Origin: Lactococcus garvieae subsp. garvieae
Lineage (GTDB): Bacteria > Bacillota > Bacilli > Lactobacillales > Streptococcaceae
Reading direction: 5' to 3'
DNA length: 64,000 nt
Assembly: GCF_029024465.1 (NCBI RefSeq)
Contig: NZ_CP118950.1
Span: 1,054,001-1,118,000, forward strand
The notes under the pieces are model-generated. The model searched no databases. It was not told where the DNA came from and worked only from the letters and a program-made list of their open reading frames with translations. Position numbers and translations under genes: made by a program. Below, piece after piece: positions 44,420-54,448 of the stretch (the stretch's first letter is position 1; each line of letters opens with the position of its first letter).

Positions 44420-46237
44420 TTATTCCACTGTTACAGCTTTGGCAAGGTTACGTGGTTTATCAACATCCAATCCTCGTTGGACAGTTGCGTAGTAAGCGAT
44501 AAGCTGTGTGGGTACCACCATTGATATCGCTGAAAGATAAGGATGAACGTTATTGATAACGATATCATCATCTTCACGCGCTACAGCTTCTTCGACAATC
44601 GTAATTGCTGAAGCCCCACGTGCCACTGTTTCCATAACGTTTCCACGGGTGTGTGCCGCAACTTCTTCATTATTTGAAATAAGGGCAATAACAGGTGTAC
44701 CATTTTCAATCAAGGAAATTGTTCCGTGTTTGAGTTCACCAGCAGCAAAGCCTTCACATTGGATATATGAAATTTCTTTTAATTTTAGACTGGCTTCCAT
44801 AGAGACAAAATAATCTTGTTTGCGTCCGATATAGAAGGCATTTCGTGCTTCTGGTAAAAGCTTGGCTACAACATCGGAAATCAATTCCTTCTCTGACAAT
44901 GTAGATTCGATAGATTGTGCCACGAGTGAAATTTCCTTAACCAAGTCAAAAGCAAGTGACTTAGGATTTTGGTCTGCATCGCCTACAGCTTTTGCTAAGA
45001 AGGCGAGCGTTGCAATTTGTCCAGTGTAAGCTTTTGTAGAGGCCACCGAAATTTCAGGCCCTGCACCAATCAGCATTGTGTGTGTTGCTTCACGTGACAA
45101 TGTAGAGCCAGGAACATTTGTGACCGTTAAACTTGGATGACCAAGCGCATTTACTTTTACCAATACCTGACGGCTATCTGCTGTTTCACCGGACTGTGAA
45201 AGGAAGATAAACAAAGGATTTTTGCTTAATAGTGGCATACCATAGCCCCACTCAGAAGCCACGCCAAGTTCAACTGGTGTATTCGTCAGCTCTTCAAGAA
45301 TTTGTTTTGAAGCATAACCTGCATGAAGCGATGTTCCTGCCGCAATAATATAAATACGATCTGCTGCTTGAACAGCTTTAACGATATCCGTATCAACAGT
45401 TAATTGCCCGTCTTGATCGGTATAAGTTGAGACCAATTTACGCATTACTGTTGGTTGTTCATCAATTTCTTTGAGCATGTAGTAAGGATATGTTCCTTTA
45501 CCAATGTCAGAAAGGTCAAGTTCTGCTGTGTAGCTCTGGCGCTCAACCTTATTTCCTTCATAATCCATGACTTCTGCCTTATCTTTAGTTAAGATAACCA
45601 GTTCTTTATCATGAATTTCCATAAATTCAGATGTTTCACGAATCATTGCCATGGCATCAGAACATACCATGTTGTAGCCATCACCCAAGCCAATAAGTAA
45701 AGGCGATTTGTTTTTCGCAACATAGATCACGTCAGCATCTTCAGCATCCATAAGAGCAAAAGCATAAGAACCTTCAATAATAGAGAGGGCCTTTTTGAAG
45801 GCTTCAAGTACAGAGAGTCCTTCTTCTTCTGCAAACTTAGCGATGAGATGAACAGCCACCTCTGTATCTGTTTGACCTTTAAATGTATCCTTAGCAAGAT
45901 ATTCTTCTCTGATTTCTGAGAAGTTTTCAATTACACCATTGTGTACTAAAACGAAACGTCCTGAAGTAGAAGTATGAGGATGCGCGTTATCTTCGGTTGG
46001 TTTCCCATGGGTCGCCCAACGTGTATGACCAATCCCTGTTGATCCTGTAACGTTATCACCTGTTTTTGCCTCTAAATCTGCAATGCGTCCTACAGATTTC
46101 ACAAGATTCACTTGACCTGCGCCATCAGCAACGAAGATTCCTGCTGAATCATAACCACGGTATTCAAGTTTTTCAAGACCTTGCATTAGAATGTCTGTTG
46201 CATTACGATTTCCGACAACTCCTACGATACCACACAT
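44420..46237 (-). CDS. glmS: Glutamine--fructose-6-phosphate aminotransferase GlmS
   Basis: The 605-residue enzyme makes glucosamine-6-phosphate for peptidoglycan. The N-terminal glutaminase domain starts MCGIVGVVGNR with Cys2 as nucleophile and GIGHTRWATHGKPTEDNAHP. Two SIS isomerase domains follow (IYIIAAGTSLHAGYASKQIL, FLSQSGETADSRQVL), and the C-terminus ends DKPRNLAKAVTVE. The ribosome site is TGGAG. No glmS ribozyme is seen: only 150 bp separate it from the next gene, and no conserved core was found. Confidence 0.97.
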   Translation of the reverse strand: MCGIVGVVGNRNATDILMQGLEKLEYRGYDSAGIFVADGAGQVNLVKSVGRIADLEAKTGDNVTGSTGIGHTRWATHGKPTEDNAHPHTSTSGRFVLVHNGVIENFSEIREEYLAKDTFKGQTDTEVAVHLIAKFAEEEGLSVLEAFKKALSIIEGSYAFALMDAEDADVIYVAKNKSPLLIGLGDGYNMVCSDAMAMIRETSEFMEIHDKELVILTKDKAEVMDYEGNKVERQSYTAELDLSDIGKGTYPYYMLKEIDEQPTVMRKLVSTYTDQDGQLTVDTDIVKAVQAADRIYIIAAGTSLHAGYASKQILEELTNTPVELGVASEWGYGMPLLSKNPLFIFLSQSGETADSRQVLVKVNALGHPSLTVTNVPGSTLSREATHTMLIGAGPEISVASTKAYTGQIATLAFLAKAVGDADQNPKSLAFDLVKEISLVAQSIESTLSEKELISDVVAKLLPEARNAFYIGRKQDYFVSMEASLKLKEISYIQCEGFAAGELKHGTISLIENGTPVIALISNNEEVAAHTRGNVMETVARGASAITIVEEAVAREDDDIVINNVHPYLSAISMVVPTQLIAYYATVQRGLDVDKPRNLAKAVTVE

Positions 46238-46389
46238 ATTAATTTCTCCATAAGCTAATTGGTATAGTTAGCTTTTTCTTTATTTTTCGTCAATAAGAAC
46301 ATGATAATACAATGTTTTGTATTTGTCAAGAATAATAATTCTTTAATTGGTATAGTTTGTCAACGAGTAAAAAAAATAAATCTTCCGAT

Positions 46390-47052
46390 TTACTTTAATT
46401 GTAATTTTAATAATGCTTTATCTATTTCTGTAAGTACCTTTTCGAGGTCTTCTGTATTATTTACGAAGTCAAGTGCATCTCCATTAATCCGAATTTTAGG
46501 GGACACATCATAGTTTTCATACCAAGCTGGGTATTCTTCATGGACTTGATGGTAATATGCTTTTAATTCAGGTTGATCATCAATCTGTTCGAAACTACGC
46601 CCACGTTGTGCAATCCGGGAAAGCATTGTTTCAAAACTCACATCAATATAGACCAGTAAGTCAGGACGCTTTTTAGGCATTCCTTCCATTTCTTCGAGCA
46701 TATTACTGAGCAAGTTCTGATAGATTTCTAATTCTGTTTTAGTGACATTGCCATTTTTATAGTTTAGAGTTAAGAAAAGTTCGTCTTCAAAAATTGAGCG
46801 ATCAAGGACATTATTCTCTTGAGTATAAGCCATTTTGATTGATTCAAAACGCTTGTTCAAAAAATAGATTTGCAATAAGAACGCATACTTTGTCGGATCT
46901 TGATAATACAAGTCAAGAACCGGATTATTATCTACGGCTTCGTAATACACCTCTGTTCCAAGATGCTCCCCTAAAGCCTTTGCCAAGCTTGATTTTCCAG
47001 CTCCTATTGTTCCTGCTAAAACAATCACAGTTTTCATCCTCCTCAAGTCCAT
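46390..47052 (-). CDS. Deoxynucleoside kinase (deoxyadenosine/deoxyguanosine kinase type)
   Basis: The about 220-residue salvage enzyme phosphorylates deoxynucleosides. It has P-loop VLAGTIGAGKSSLAKAL, the DRS motif NNVLDRSIFEDELF, and the LID region RIAQRGRSFEQID. The start is uncertain. The ATG at 47052 has AAGG upstream. The usual family start MKTVIVLAG (ATG at 47037) has GGAGG directly touching it, which is too close to work well. Substrate preference cannot be read from sequence alone. Confidence 0.88.
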   Translation of the reverse strand: MDLRRMKTVIVLAGTIGAGKSSLAKALGEHLGTEVYYEAVDNNPVLDLYYQDPTKYAFLLQIYFLNKRFESIKMAYTQENNVLDRSIFEDELFLTLNYKNGNVTKTELEIYQNLLSNMLEEMEGMPKKRPDLLVYIDVSFETMLSRIAQRGRSFEQIDDQPELKAYYHQVHEEYPAWYENYDVSPKIRINGDALDFVNNTEDLEKVLTEIDKALLKLQLK

Positions 47053-47071
47053 CAAGGACCTTATTTTTTTA

Positions 47072-48358
47072 TTATTGCTCTGACGCTAAGATGTATGCTC
47101 TAATTTGAGACATGAAATACAAAGAGCCTGTCATTAAAAGTACATCGTCTTCATGTAAATTTTCTTTTAATGATGCATATGTGCTCTTCCAATCTTCTGC
47201 CAGCGTCACATTTTCTTTTTCTAAATACGCAAAATCTTCTAATTTTAAAGCTTTCGGATAATCAAAAGTTGTTAAAATTAGCTTCGAATTATCAACGGTT
47301 TGCAACATTTTAATCATCTCTGTAATATCTTTTGTGACCAGTGCTGAAAAGAGAATCGTAATTTTCCGCCCTGAAAATTCATTTTTAAAGTTTTCCAAGA
47401 GTCGTTGCATAGCATGTACATTATGAGCACCATCAAGTAGTGTTAAAGGTGCTTGACTGACTTCTTCCATGCGCGCCGGCCAAAAAGTTCTTCTTAAACC
47501 CTCTCGGATTGCTTCTTCTGAAAGTGATAATCCTACTTTATGTGCGTAAACCATGGTAAGTTTAACCGCAAGTGCTGCGTTGTCTATTTGATGTAGACCA
47601 AGTAAAGATTTTTCTAAGTTGAGCAAGTGAATTTCATCATCCTTGTAATTAAATCGCTCATTTTCAAGGATTTCTACCTGATAATCAATACCGTATTGAT
47701 AATGTTTCGCTTGATTTGTTTGAGCTGTTTCCGCAATAACAGCTAGGGCTTCGTCCGCTATTTTCCCTGTCACCAAGGGTGTGTCTGGCTTAATAATTCC
47801 AGCCTTTTGGGCAGCTATCTTCTCTAGTGTATCCCCTAAGATATCCATATGATCCATGCCGATAGTTGTAATTGCAGTTGCTACAGGTTGAATGACATTA
47901 GTACTGTCTAAAAGTCCCCCTAAACCTACTTCAATCAAAGCTACATCAACATGTTCATCTGCAAAATAGCGAAACGCCAGAGCGGTAATAATTTCAAATT
48001 CTGTGATCCCCGCCAGTCTTTCGTCTTTGTCCATTTCCTCTACTAATGGTTTAAGTTGCTCGACATACTTGATAAGTTTTTCATCAGGAATAGGATGGCC
48101 ATTAATCGCCATCCGTTCGCCAAAAGTCTCAATAAATGGACTGGTAAATGTAGCTACAGTCAAGCCCAACTGCTCCAAAATACCTCGGGTAAAAGCAACA
48201 GTTGAGCCTTTGCCATTTGTACCAGCAATGTGAAGCATCGACAACTCTTTTTCAGGGTTCCCGAGCAATTTAAGCAAGGCTTCAATTCGTGTCAATCCTG
48301 GGCGGATATTAAATTTAAGACGAGAATGTATCCATTCTAGTGCTGTTTCGATAGTCAT
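47072..48358 (-). CDS. folC: Bifunctional folylpolyglutamate/dihydrofolate synthase FolC
   Basis: The 428-residue Mur-ligase-like enzyme adds glutamate to dihydropteroate and folates. ATP-binding motif HIAGTNGKGSTVAF, EVGLGGLLDSTN and ITTIGMDHMDILGDTLEKIA are clear, as is LLDGAHNVHAMQ in the C-terminal domain. It is the last gene of the folate cluster, 1 bp after the Nudix gene. Confidence 0.95.
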   Translation of the reverse strand: MTIETALEWIHSRLKFNIRPGLTRIEALLKLLGNPEKELSMLHIAGTNGKGSTVAFTRGILEQLGLTVATFTSPFIETFGERMAINGHPIPDEKLIKYVEQLKPLVEEMDKDERLAGITEFEIITALAFRYFADEHVDVALIEVGLGGLLDSTNVIQPVATAITTIGMDHMDILGDTLEKIAAQKAGIIKPDTPLVTGKIADEALAVIAETAQTNQAKHYQYGIDYQVEILENERFNYKDDEIHLLNLEKSLLGLHQIDNAALAVKLTMVYAHKVGLSLSEEAIREGLRRTFWPARMEEVSQAPLTLLDGAHNVHAMQRLLENFKNEFSGRKITILFSALVTKDITEMIKMLQTVDNSKLILTTFDYPKALKLEDFAYLEKENVTLAEDWKSTYASLKENLHEDDVLLMTGSLYFMSQIRAYILASEQ

Positions 48359-48359
48359 A

Positions 48360-48848
48360 TTAGGCTTGTTTCCCTTCTAGAAAATACTTTTTAAATTCCT
48401 CGGGTGCCTCTGTTTTTGAAAGCAAAAAAACAGGTAGCTCTGCCCGTTCAGACGGCTCATCCCGCAATTTAAGAAGATAACGAAAATCAATATGCTGATG
48501 TGCTTTTTCTTCCTTAACTACATTATAGGGAATATTAATAAGATTCACATCTATAAGACATGGTGCACCAGCTGTCAAACCTGTTTCTTCATGGAATTCA
48601 CGTTCTGCCGTCTTATGGGGTTTTTCCCCTTCTTCGACATGTCCAGCAGGAAGTAAGAGTTCTTTTTGATAGGGATGCTCGATAAAATACATCTTCTCCC
48701 CTTTAAAAACGACAGCAGACGCCGACAGTTGCAAATCCGGATTCTGTTTTCCCTTAAGTCCTTTTTTGCTGCGTAAAAGAGCAATTACCTGTTCTTGTTT
48801 TTTAGAACTTTCTAAAGCTGAAAGTTCACGTATCAAATCATTATACAT
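48360..48848 (-). CDS. folQ: Nudix hydrolase, probable dihydroneopterin triphosphate pyrophosphatase
   Basis: The 162-residue protein carries a complete Nudix box [20 protein letters not shown] plus TGL (GX5EX7REUXEEXGU). In L. lactis the Nudix protein at this exact place in the folate cluster (YlgG, FolQ) removes pyrophosphate from dihydroneopterin triphosphate, the step between FolE and FolB. The ATG overlaps the folP stop and it is followed at once by folC, so the role is strongly supported by context. Confidence 0.85.
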   Translation of the reverse strand: MYNDLIRELSALESSKKQEQVIALLRSKKGLKGKQNPDLQLSASAVVFKGEKMYFIEHPYQKELLLPAGHVEEGEKPHKTAEREFHEETGLTAGAPCLIDVNLINIPYNVVKEEKAHQHIDFRYLLKLRDEPSERAELPVFLLSKTEAPEEFKKYFLEGKQA

Positions 48849-49921
48849 TAGTATTTTTGGTATATTTTAAAATTTTCAATTAAACGGCGTGTTGCTGCAA
48901 CATCATGTACACGTAGCACACGCCCACCATCCATCATCATTTGATTTTCAAGAATCAATGTTGACAAAAGGCGCTCGTCTACTTCCATATTCAGAAGATT
49001 GGTCATGAAAGATTTACGGGAGATTGCAATCATCACAGGCAAACCTAGGTTCGTCAATAGTTCGGTCGTTTTTACGCGCTGTAAAGAGTCAATCCCTGTT
49101 GCTCCACCTGAAAAACCAACGCCTGGGTCTACACATATTTGTGCATTAGCAATATCAAGTTGGTTTAATTCTTTTTGTTTTTCTGTAAAATAGGCCGGCA
49201 GTTCTTGATAAACGTTATCTGCGTAATTCATGCCCGCTCGCCCATTATTCATGGCAACCAAAGCCGGTTGGTATTCTTGCATCAGCTGTAATTTTTCAGA
49301 TGTATCAAAACCATCAATATCATTAATAATATCTGCACCTGCATCCAGCACACGCTGCATAACATAGGCTTCATCAGTGTCTATAGCAATAACAGCCTCG
49401 GGAAATGCTTGACGAATATTCTGCAAGGGCTGAGCGAGACGGTGCCATTCTTCTTCTGGCGAAATGTCTGCATAACCTGGGCGAGAAGACTTACCTCCAA
49501 GTTCGATGACCTGTGCCCCCTCTTGCAAATCCTGTTCCACTCGCTGTAGGATAAAATCCAAATTCAGATTTTCTTCTGCACCATCGTAAAATGAATCAGG
49601 TGTGACATTGACAATAGAATAAACAATCGGATCCAATGTCAAATCAAAAGAAAAATTCTGTCCTGACCAAATAATCTGATGGCGTTTAAAAATACGCTCC
49701 AAAGCCAATTTTTCCTGAGAAGCAGGCCAAACCTTAATCAAATCTGCCAATTCATAAATCGTCAAAAAAGCCAGCAGATCATGCTTGTCTACGAGCGTTT
49801 TTGCTCTTACACGATACAGAAGATTGTCCAATTTGGCTTGTTCTTGACTGCTCATTTCGGTGAAACAGATAGAGATATGCTTCAGAGAAAAGCACTCTGT
49901 ATTTTTTTCAATGATTTTCAT
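48848..49921 (-). CDS. folP: Dihydropteroate synthase FolP with long N-terminal extension
   Basis: The 357-residue protein is longer than most DHPS (about 270-280): an extra N-terminal domain of about 85 residues precedes the TIM barrel. Barrel motifs are [46 protein letters not shown] and RVHDV at the end. The usual GGESTRPG is GGKSSRPG here. It joins pABA to the pterin pyrophosphate and is the sulfonamide target. It starts 1 bp after folKE ends. The long N-terminus is known from lactococcal FolP. Confidence 0.93.
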   Translation of the reverse strand: MKIIEKNTECFSLKHISICFTEMSSQEQAKLDNLLYRVRAKTLVDKHDLLAFLTIYELADLIKVWPASQEKLALERIFKRHQIIWSGQNFSFDLTLDPIVYSIVNVTPDSFYDGAEENLNLDFILQRVEQDLQEGAQVIELGGKSSRPGYADISPEEEWHRLAQPLQNIRQAFPEAVIAIDTDEAYVMQRVLDAGADIINDIDGFDTSEKLQLMQEYQPALVAMNNGRAGMNYADNVYQELPAYFTEKQKELNQLDIANAQICVDPGVGFSGGATGIDSLQRVKTTELLTNLGLPVMIAISRKSFMTNLLNMEVDERLLSTLILENQMMMDGGRVLRVHDVAATRRLIENFKIYQKY

Positions 49922-49922
49922 T

Positions 49923-50975
49923 TCAATTCAAGCTTTCTAAAAATTCAAGACGTGTTTCTCTGTTTTCTTCAAATTCTCCCATAAAGAAAGAGGTTTTTGT
50001 TTGAGAATTTCCTTTTTTAACACCGCGCATTTCCACACACATATGACGTGCTTCGACAACAACCGCAACACCTTTGGGCTCTAAGATGTCATTTAAAATT
50101 TCCGCTATGTCTCGCGTAATGTTTTCTTGCACTGAAAGTTTATGCGAAACATAGTTGACCAAGCGTGGAATCTTGCTCAAGCCTATAATATTACCGTCTT
50201 TAGGGATATAGGCTACGTTGGCCTTACCAAAGAAAGGCAACATGTGATGTTCGCACATCGAGTAAAAGGGAATATCCTTGATTAAGATAGTTTGATCCTG
50301 GTCTGTTTTTTCAATCTTAAAGAGTTTATACTCCTCAAATTGCGTTAATTTTTGTGAAGAGAGTATCTCTTCATACATTTTGGCTACACGCTCTGGTGTT
50401 TCTAATAGACCTTCCCGGTCAGGATCTTCACCTACAGCAGAGAGAATTTCTCGTACAGCAAACTCAATACGTTTTCTAGCGGGCTTTTCCGTCGGTAGCT
50501 CTACTATTTCTTGTTCTGTATTTTTGAGTTTTTCAATGGCTTGTTTCACTTCATGTTCGTGTGAGAAACCCGGCTCTAAAATTTCCAAAAGGGGGACAAG
50601 AACAAAAAGACGATTAAAAACTTCTTTATGTGGAACAATCAAATCTTCCTCTGAGATCTGATCGTTGCCGTAAAATAAGATATCAATGTCTATCGTACGT
50701 GGGCCCCAATGAATCTTGCGTACACGCTTTAATTTGGCTTCAATTTCGTGAATTAACGCCAATAACTGCTTCGCTTCAAGTGTCGTTGAAATCTTCACTG
50801 CCATATTGACAAAGTTATCTTGTTCCACACCCCCAACAGGTGAAGTTTGATAAAACTTTGACTTTTTATCTATTAAAATAGCCGAATTCTGGCCCAATAA
50901 ACTTACTGCATCTTGTAAATAAGCTTGCTTGTCTCCGATATTACTCCCTAAACTCAAATAAACCGTTTGCATCAC
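49923..50975 (-). CDS. folKE: Bifunctional FolKE: HPPK fused to GTP cyclohydrolase I
   Basis: This 350-residue fusion is typical of Lactococcus. Residues 1-160 are 6-hydroxymethyl-dihydropterin pyrophosphokinase (YLSLGSNIGDKQAYLQDAVS, PRTIDIDILFYGND). Residues about 165-350 are GTP cyclohydrolase I (YSMCEHHMLPFFGKANVAYI with the zinc Cys-His-His, and HMCVEMRGVKKGNSQT with the second Cys). It catalyses the first and a later step of pterin synthesis, fused out of pathway order. Confidence 0.97.
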   Translation of the reverse strand: MMQTVYLSLGSNIGDKQAYLQDAVSLLGQNSAILIDKKSKFYQTSPVGGVEQDNFVNMAVKISTTLEAKQLLALIHEIEAKLKRVRKIHWGPRTIDIDILFYGNDQISEEDLIVPHKEVFNRLFVLVPLLEILEPGFSHEHEVKQAIEKLKNTEQEIVELPTEKPARKRIEFAVREILSAVGEDPDREGLLETPERVAKMYEEILSSQKLTQFEEYKLFKIEKTDQDQTILIKDIPFYSMCEHHMLPFFGKANVAYIPKDGNIIGLSKIPRLVNYVSHKLSVQENITRDIAEILNDILEPKGVAVVVEARHMCVEMRGVKKGNSQTKTSFFMGEFEENRETRLEFLESLN

Positions 50976-51027
50976 TTTCTTGTTTCCCCCTTAGAAAGCC
51001 GTAAATATTCTCTAAAAGTTAAATATT

Positions 51028-51375
51028 TTAACCGACCATTTCAATTTCGACATTGTCAAAGATTCCTGCAATAGGTACAGCCAATTTTCGGACATGTACT
51101 TCTACTGTTTCCACTTTGTTGTTTTCTTTAATGGCTTGAATGATATCGAAAGCCAATTTTTCAATCAAATCTGCACGTGAGACTTCAATTATTTCCGCAA
51201 TTTTTTCATAAAAAGCAACATAGCTCAAAGTTTCATCAAGTTCATCTAAACCCGAATAGGAAAAATTCGTGGTAACAATCAAGTCAATTTCTAAATTTTG
51301 TCCCAAAATCTTTTCTTCCGGTAAAACTCCGATATGCGAAAAGAATTTCATATTATTAATCTTAATCTTATACAT
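51028..51375 (-). CDS. folB: Dihydroneopterin aldolase FolB
   Basis: The 115-residue T-fold enzyme cleaves dihydroneopterin. [20 protein letters not shown] has the conserved Gly and Glu. The catalytic Lys is in ELIEKLAFD-like sequence ([14 protein letters not shown]), and a final Glu in [14 protein letters not shown]. The ATG at 51375 overlaps the ysxC end by 8 bp; a longer frame lies entirely inside ysxC and is rejected. It is part of the folate operon. Confidence 0.93.
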   Translation of the reverse strand: MYKIKINNMKFFSHIGVLPEEKILGQNLEIDLIVTTNFSYSGLDELDETLSYVAFYEKIAEIIEVSRADLIEKLAFDIIQAIKENNKVETVEVHVRKLAVPIAGIFDNVEIEMVG

Positions 51376-51955
51376 ATTGTTCAATGGCTTTCCAAGCCTC
51401 ATCAATTCCTGTTTTATCAAAGCTTGAAAAGATCACAAAATCATCTGTGCTGTCAAATTGCAATGCTTTTTTGATCACTGAAACGTGCTTGTTCCACTTG
51501 CCACGGGGAATTTTATCAGCCTTCGTTGCAACTAAAATTACAGGAATATCATAGAACTTCAAAAAAGTATACATCAGTTTGTCATCTTCAGAGGGTTCGT
51601 GACGCAAATCAACGAGAGCGACAACAGCTTTAAGATTAGGTGCTGTTGTGAGATACTCTTCAATCATCTTGCCGAACTTTTCACGCTCTTTTTTCGAAAC
51701 ACGAGCATAGCCGTATCCTGGAACGTCTACCAAATGAACCGTATCGTCTACATTGTAAAAATTAAGGAGCTGTGTTTTACCTGGCGAACTTGAGGTACGG
51801 GCAAAGTTCTTACGGTTTAATAAAGTATTGATAAAGCTCGATTTTCCAACGTTGGAGCGACCAGCAAGAGCAATTTCCGGCATATCTGTCTCTGGATACT
51901 GCTTGGCAGAGGCTGCTGAAATCGTCAGTTGTAAATTATTAGGGTTTATTTTCAT
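51368..51955 (-). CDS. ysxC: Ribosome biogenesis GTPase YsxC/EngB
   Basis: The 195-residue GTPase is needed for 50S subunit assembly. G1 is [21 protein letters not shown]3 [13 protein letters not shown]4 [14 protein letters not shown] and G5 FSSFDKTG. It lies between clpX and folB as in L. lactis, so a core gene is embedded in the folate cluster. Confidence 0.97.
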   Translation of the reverse strand: MKINPNNLQLTISAASAKQYPETDMPEIALAGRSNVGKSSFINTLLNRKNFARTSSSPGKTQLLNFYNVDDTVHLVDVPGYGYARVSKKEREKFGKMIEEYLTTAPNLKAVVALVDLRHEPSEDDKLMYTFLKFYDIPVILVATKADKIPRGKWNKHVSVIKKALQFDSTDDFVIFSSFDKTGIDEAWKAIEQYV

Positions 51956-52106
51956 TATTTCTCTCTTTCCTTGTGTGTCAACCTATCTTTAGATAGCTGC
52001 GCAAGGTTTATTTAAAGTCTTTTTTTGGGGAAGAAGTAGCATAAATCGCTTCACTCCCTGCCTATTATCCTTCTCATTTGCTAAGGCAAAATCAAGGATA
52101 ATAACA

Positions 52107-52134
52107 AGAAAACCATGAGCACTCATGATTTTCT
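52107..52134 (-). terminator. Probable terminator between clpX and ysxC
   Basis: A stem GAAAATCATGAG/CTCATGGTTTTC is followed by a weak T-rich tail on the minus strand. It may partly separate clpX transcription from the folate genes. Confidence 0.6.
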
Positions 52135-52139
52135 GTTTT

Positions 52140-53378
52140 TTATTTTTGAATATAAATGATTTCTGCTTCTGCTTTATCACGCACAGCTGCTTCCGTAATA
52201 ATCACTTTTTCAATATTATCATGACTTGGTATTTCAAACATGATATCCATCATCACTTCTTCGATGATTGAACGTAAGCCACGTGCACCTGTTTTACGTT
52301 CAATAGCTTTTTCAGCAATGGCATGCAAAGCTGCATCCTCAAATTCCAGTTCCACATTGTCATAGCTTAACAACTGCTTGTATTGTTTGATGAGAGCATT
52401 TTTAGGCTCAGTCAAGATACTGATAAGATCAGCTTCTGTCAAACGTTCAAGTGCAGCAACTACAGGTAAACGCCCAATAAATTCAGGAATCAATCCGAAA
52501 GTTTGAATATCTTCAGCAATGATTTCCTGCATATATGATTCATTGTCAGCCAAGGCTTTATTATTTGTTCCAAAGCCAATAATTTTCTCACCTAAGCGTT
52601 GTTTGACAATTTCTTCAATACCGTCAAAGGCTCCGCCCACAATAAAGAGAATGTTTTTGGTATCAATTTGAATCATCTCCTGGTTAGGATGTTTACGCCC
52701 ACCTTGTGGAGGGACACTCGCAACTGTACCTTCGATAATTTTCAAGAGGGCTTGTTGAACACCTTCACCGGAAACGTCACGAGTGATAGAAACATTTTCG
52801 GATTTTTTAGCAATTTTATCAATCTCGTCAATGTAGATGATACCGCGCTCCGCACGCTCAATATTGAAATCGCTGGCTTGAAGCAGCTTGAGCAAGATGT
52901 TTTCGACATCTTCACCGACATAACCCGCTTCCGTCAAACTTGTTGCATCAGCAATGGCAAAAGGAACGTTAAGCGATTTAGCTAAAGTTTGTGCCAAAAA
53001 GGTTTTCCCTGAACCTGTAGGACCAATCAATAAGATATTAGACTTTTGGAGTTCAACTTCTTCGTCATCTTTACCTGTAAAATTGATACGTTTATAATGA
53101 TTATAAACAGCAACAGCAAGCGCACGTTTTGCACGCTCTTGTCCGATAACGTAACCATTAAGATGATCCAACATTTCTCTTGGGGTCATTACAGGAGTAG
53201 TTTCAAATTCTTGAGCCATTTCCTCTCGCATTTCTTCTTCAATCAAATGGCTCGATAGTTCCACACATTCGTCACAAATATAAACACCAACACCGGCGAT
53301 AAGTTTCTTTACTTCTGGTTGGCTCTTGCCACAGAATGAACAATATATATTTTCGTTTTCTTTTGTATCGTTAGACAT
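52140..53378 (-). CDS. clpX: ATP-dependent Clp protease ATP-binding subunit ClpX
   Basis: The 412-residue unfoldase feeds substrates to ClpP. The N-terminal C4 zinc finger is [12 protein letters not shown]...YICDEC. Walker A is [20 protein letters not shown], Walker [12 protein letters not shown], and the pore loop [10 protein letters not shown] is present. Sensor region [15 protein letters not shown] and the IGF-like loop IIGFGTNN (ClpP docking) are seen. It stands between folA and ysxC, its normal place. Confidence 0.97.
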   Translation of the reverse strand: MSNDTKENENIYCSFCGKSQPEVKKLIAGVGVYICDECVELSSHLIEEEMREEMAQEFETTPVMTPREMLDHLNGYVIGQERAKRALAVAVYNHYKRINFTGKDDEEVELQKSNILLIGPTGSGKTFLAQTLAKSLNVPFAIADATSLTEAGYVGEDVENILLKLLQASDFNIERAERGIIYIDEIDKIAKKSENVSITRDVSGEGVQQALLKIIEGTVASVPPQGGRKHPNQEMIQIDTKNILFIVGGAFDGIEEIVKQRLGEKIIGFGTNNKALADNESYMQEIIAEDIQTFGLIPEFIGRLPVVAALERLTEADLISILTEPKNALIKQYKQLLSYDNVELEFEDAALHAIAEKAIERKTGARGLRSIIEEVMMDIMFEIPSHDNIEKVIITEAAVRDKAEAEIIYIQK

Positions 53379-53409
53379 TTATTTCTCTTTTTCTAGATTT
53401 TAAACATTT

Positions 53410-53583
53410 TTAGGAAAATAAAGTTCCAAAAAAAGCATGAATGGAATTTACAATATTCGTAAAGGCATTAAGAAGAAAAATAGTTCCTAAGCCCCAGCGC
53501 TTTTTGCGGAAGCATTGCAGTGCAAGGATTACACAGATTGCGCATAAAACAGCTGTAAATAAGCCAAAAATAGATTTTGTCAC
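53410..53583 (-). CDS. Small membrane protein between folA and clpX
   Basis: A 57-residue protein starts at a GTG that overlaps the folA stop (GTGA). It begins VTKSIFGLFTAVLCAICVIL and has a hydrophobic helix, a basic loop (CFRKKRW) and a second helix (GTIFLLNAFTNIVNSIHAFF). Streptococci and lactococci have an unnamed small gene at this place. Overlap, topology and synteny support it being real; the function is unknown. Confidence 0.7.
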   Translation of the reverse strand: MTKSIFGLFTAVLCAICVILALQCFRKKRWGLGTIFLLNAFTNIVNSIHAFFGTLFS

Positions 53584-54095
53584 GGCTTTTGTTTCTCCTT
53601 CCGCTCATATTTTTCAACGGTAAAGTCATAAGGATTTTGCGCGTCTTTTTTGTGATAATCCGCTGACACTTTCACATACTTCGAAAAATCAAACGTATCA
53701 GGGAAATAAGTATCCCCTGCAAATTCTCCATGAACAACCGTTTTATAGAGCGCTGATAGCTCATTTTCGAAAAGAAGGAACATCTCTGATCCGCCAATGA
53801 TATATAAATCACGCTCTTGATTATTATACCATTCTACAACTTCGGATACACTATGCATGATTAGGACACGGTCGTTATCTTCTTTGGGATAAGTTTCATC
53901 TCTTGTAAGAACGATAGTGATACGTCCAGGAAGCACACGCTTATTCATGCCTTCAAAGGTTTTGCGGCCCATCAAAATTGCTTGATGATACGTTGTCTTT
54001 TTAAAATGTTCGAGTTCAGCAGGTAAGCGCCAAGGTAAATGACCATCGATGCCAATTACTTTTTTCTCGTCCTCTGCCCAGATTGCGTAAATCAT
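53580..54095 (-). CDS. folA: Dihydrofolate reductase
   Basis: The 171-residue enzyme reduces dihydrofolate and is the trimethoprim target. MIYAIWAEDEKKVIGIDGHLPWRLPAELEHF holds the substrate loop with LPWRLP and catalytic acid; ILMGRKTFEG and LYIIGGSEMFLLF bind NADPH. It heads the folA-clpX-ysxC-fol cluster. The ATG overlaps the stop of a 21-codon reading frame. Confidence 0.96.
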   Translation of the reverse strand: MIYAIWAEDEKKVIGIDGHLPWRLPAELEHFKKTTYHQAILMGRKTFEGMNKRVLPGRITIVLTRDETYPKEDNDRVLIMHSVSEVVEWYNNQERDLYIIGGSEMFLLFENELSALYKTVVHGEFAGDTYFPDTFDFSKYVKVSADYHKKDAQNPYDFTVEKYERKEKQKP

Positions 54096-54157
54096 TTTAT
54101 TTCACCTACGTTGCTTTTCTTCAATTGCTTGGAAAAGCCAGTCATCCTCTTAAACAA
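54092..54157 (-). CDS. Possible 21-codon leader peptide upstream of folA
   Basis: A TTG start six bases after AAGGA encodes a basic peptide (MFKRMTGFSKQLKKSNVGEI and K) whose TGA overlaps the folA ATG (ATGA). No separate ribosome site for folA is obvious, so translation through this short ORF could drive folA. It is inferred from layout only. Confidence 0.4.
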   Translation of the reverse strand: MFKRMTGFSKQLKKSNVGEIK

Positions 54158-54413
54158 AGATGTTCCTTTCTTTTGGGATTTTAAGGCCAACTCTTTGATA
54201 TTCTTTAATACACAAATAGCTGACAAAATTCATAAAGAATTCTTCAAAACCTTATTTATTAACCGTTTGAACAGTTAAGTTCTCGCTGTTCTCTCAGAAG
54301 CTTTTTCTCTGCTTTGAGGGATAGAATTACCTTTCCTATTATACCAAAAAACACCTTTTTTTACTTTAATTTTTCTTATTCGGAAAAAAATGTAAAAAAT
54401 TTCCATTATTTCC

Positions 54414-54442
54414 TTTACTTTTCCTTAAAGATGTGTTAAGAT
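54414..54442 (+). promoter_or_regulatory. Promoter of the structured leader upstream of trmL
   Basis: -35 TTTACT (54414-54419) and -10 TAAGAT (54437-54442) are 17 bp apart, just before the first hairpin. Confidence 0.5.
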
Positions 54443-54448
54443 TACTCT

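Noticed and set aside
46238-46389. glmS ribozyme upstream of glmS
   Set aside because: The 150-bp gap shows no conserved ribozyme core, and lactococci are not known to carry it.
51989-52180. 63-codon frame between ysxC and clpX
   Set aside because: It overlaps the clpX end and the hairpin, and its composition is not protein-like.
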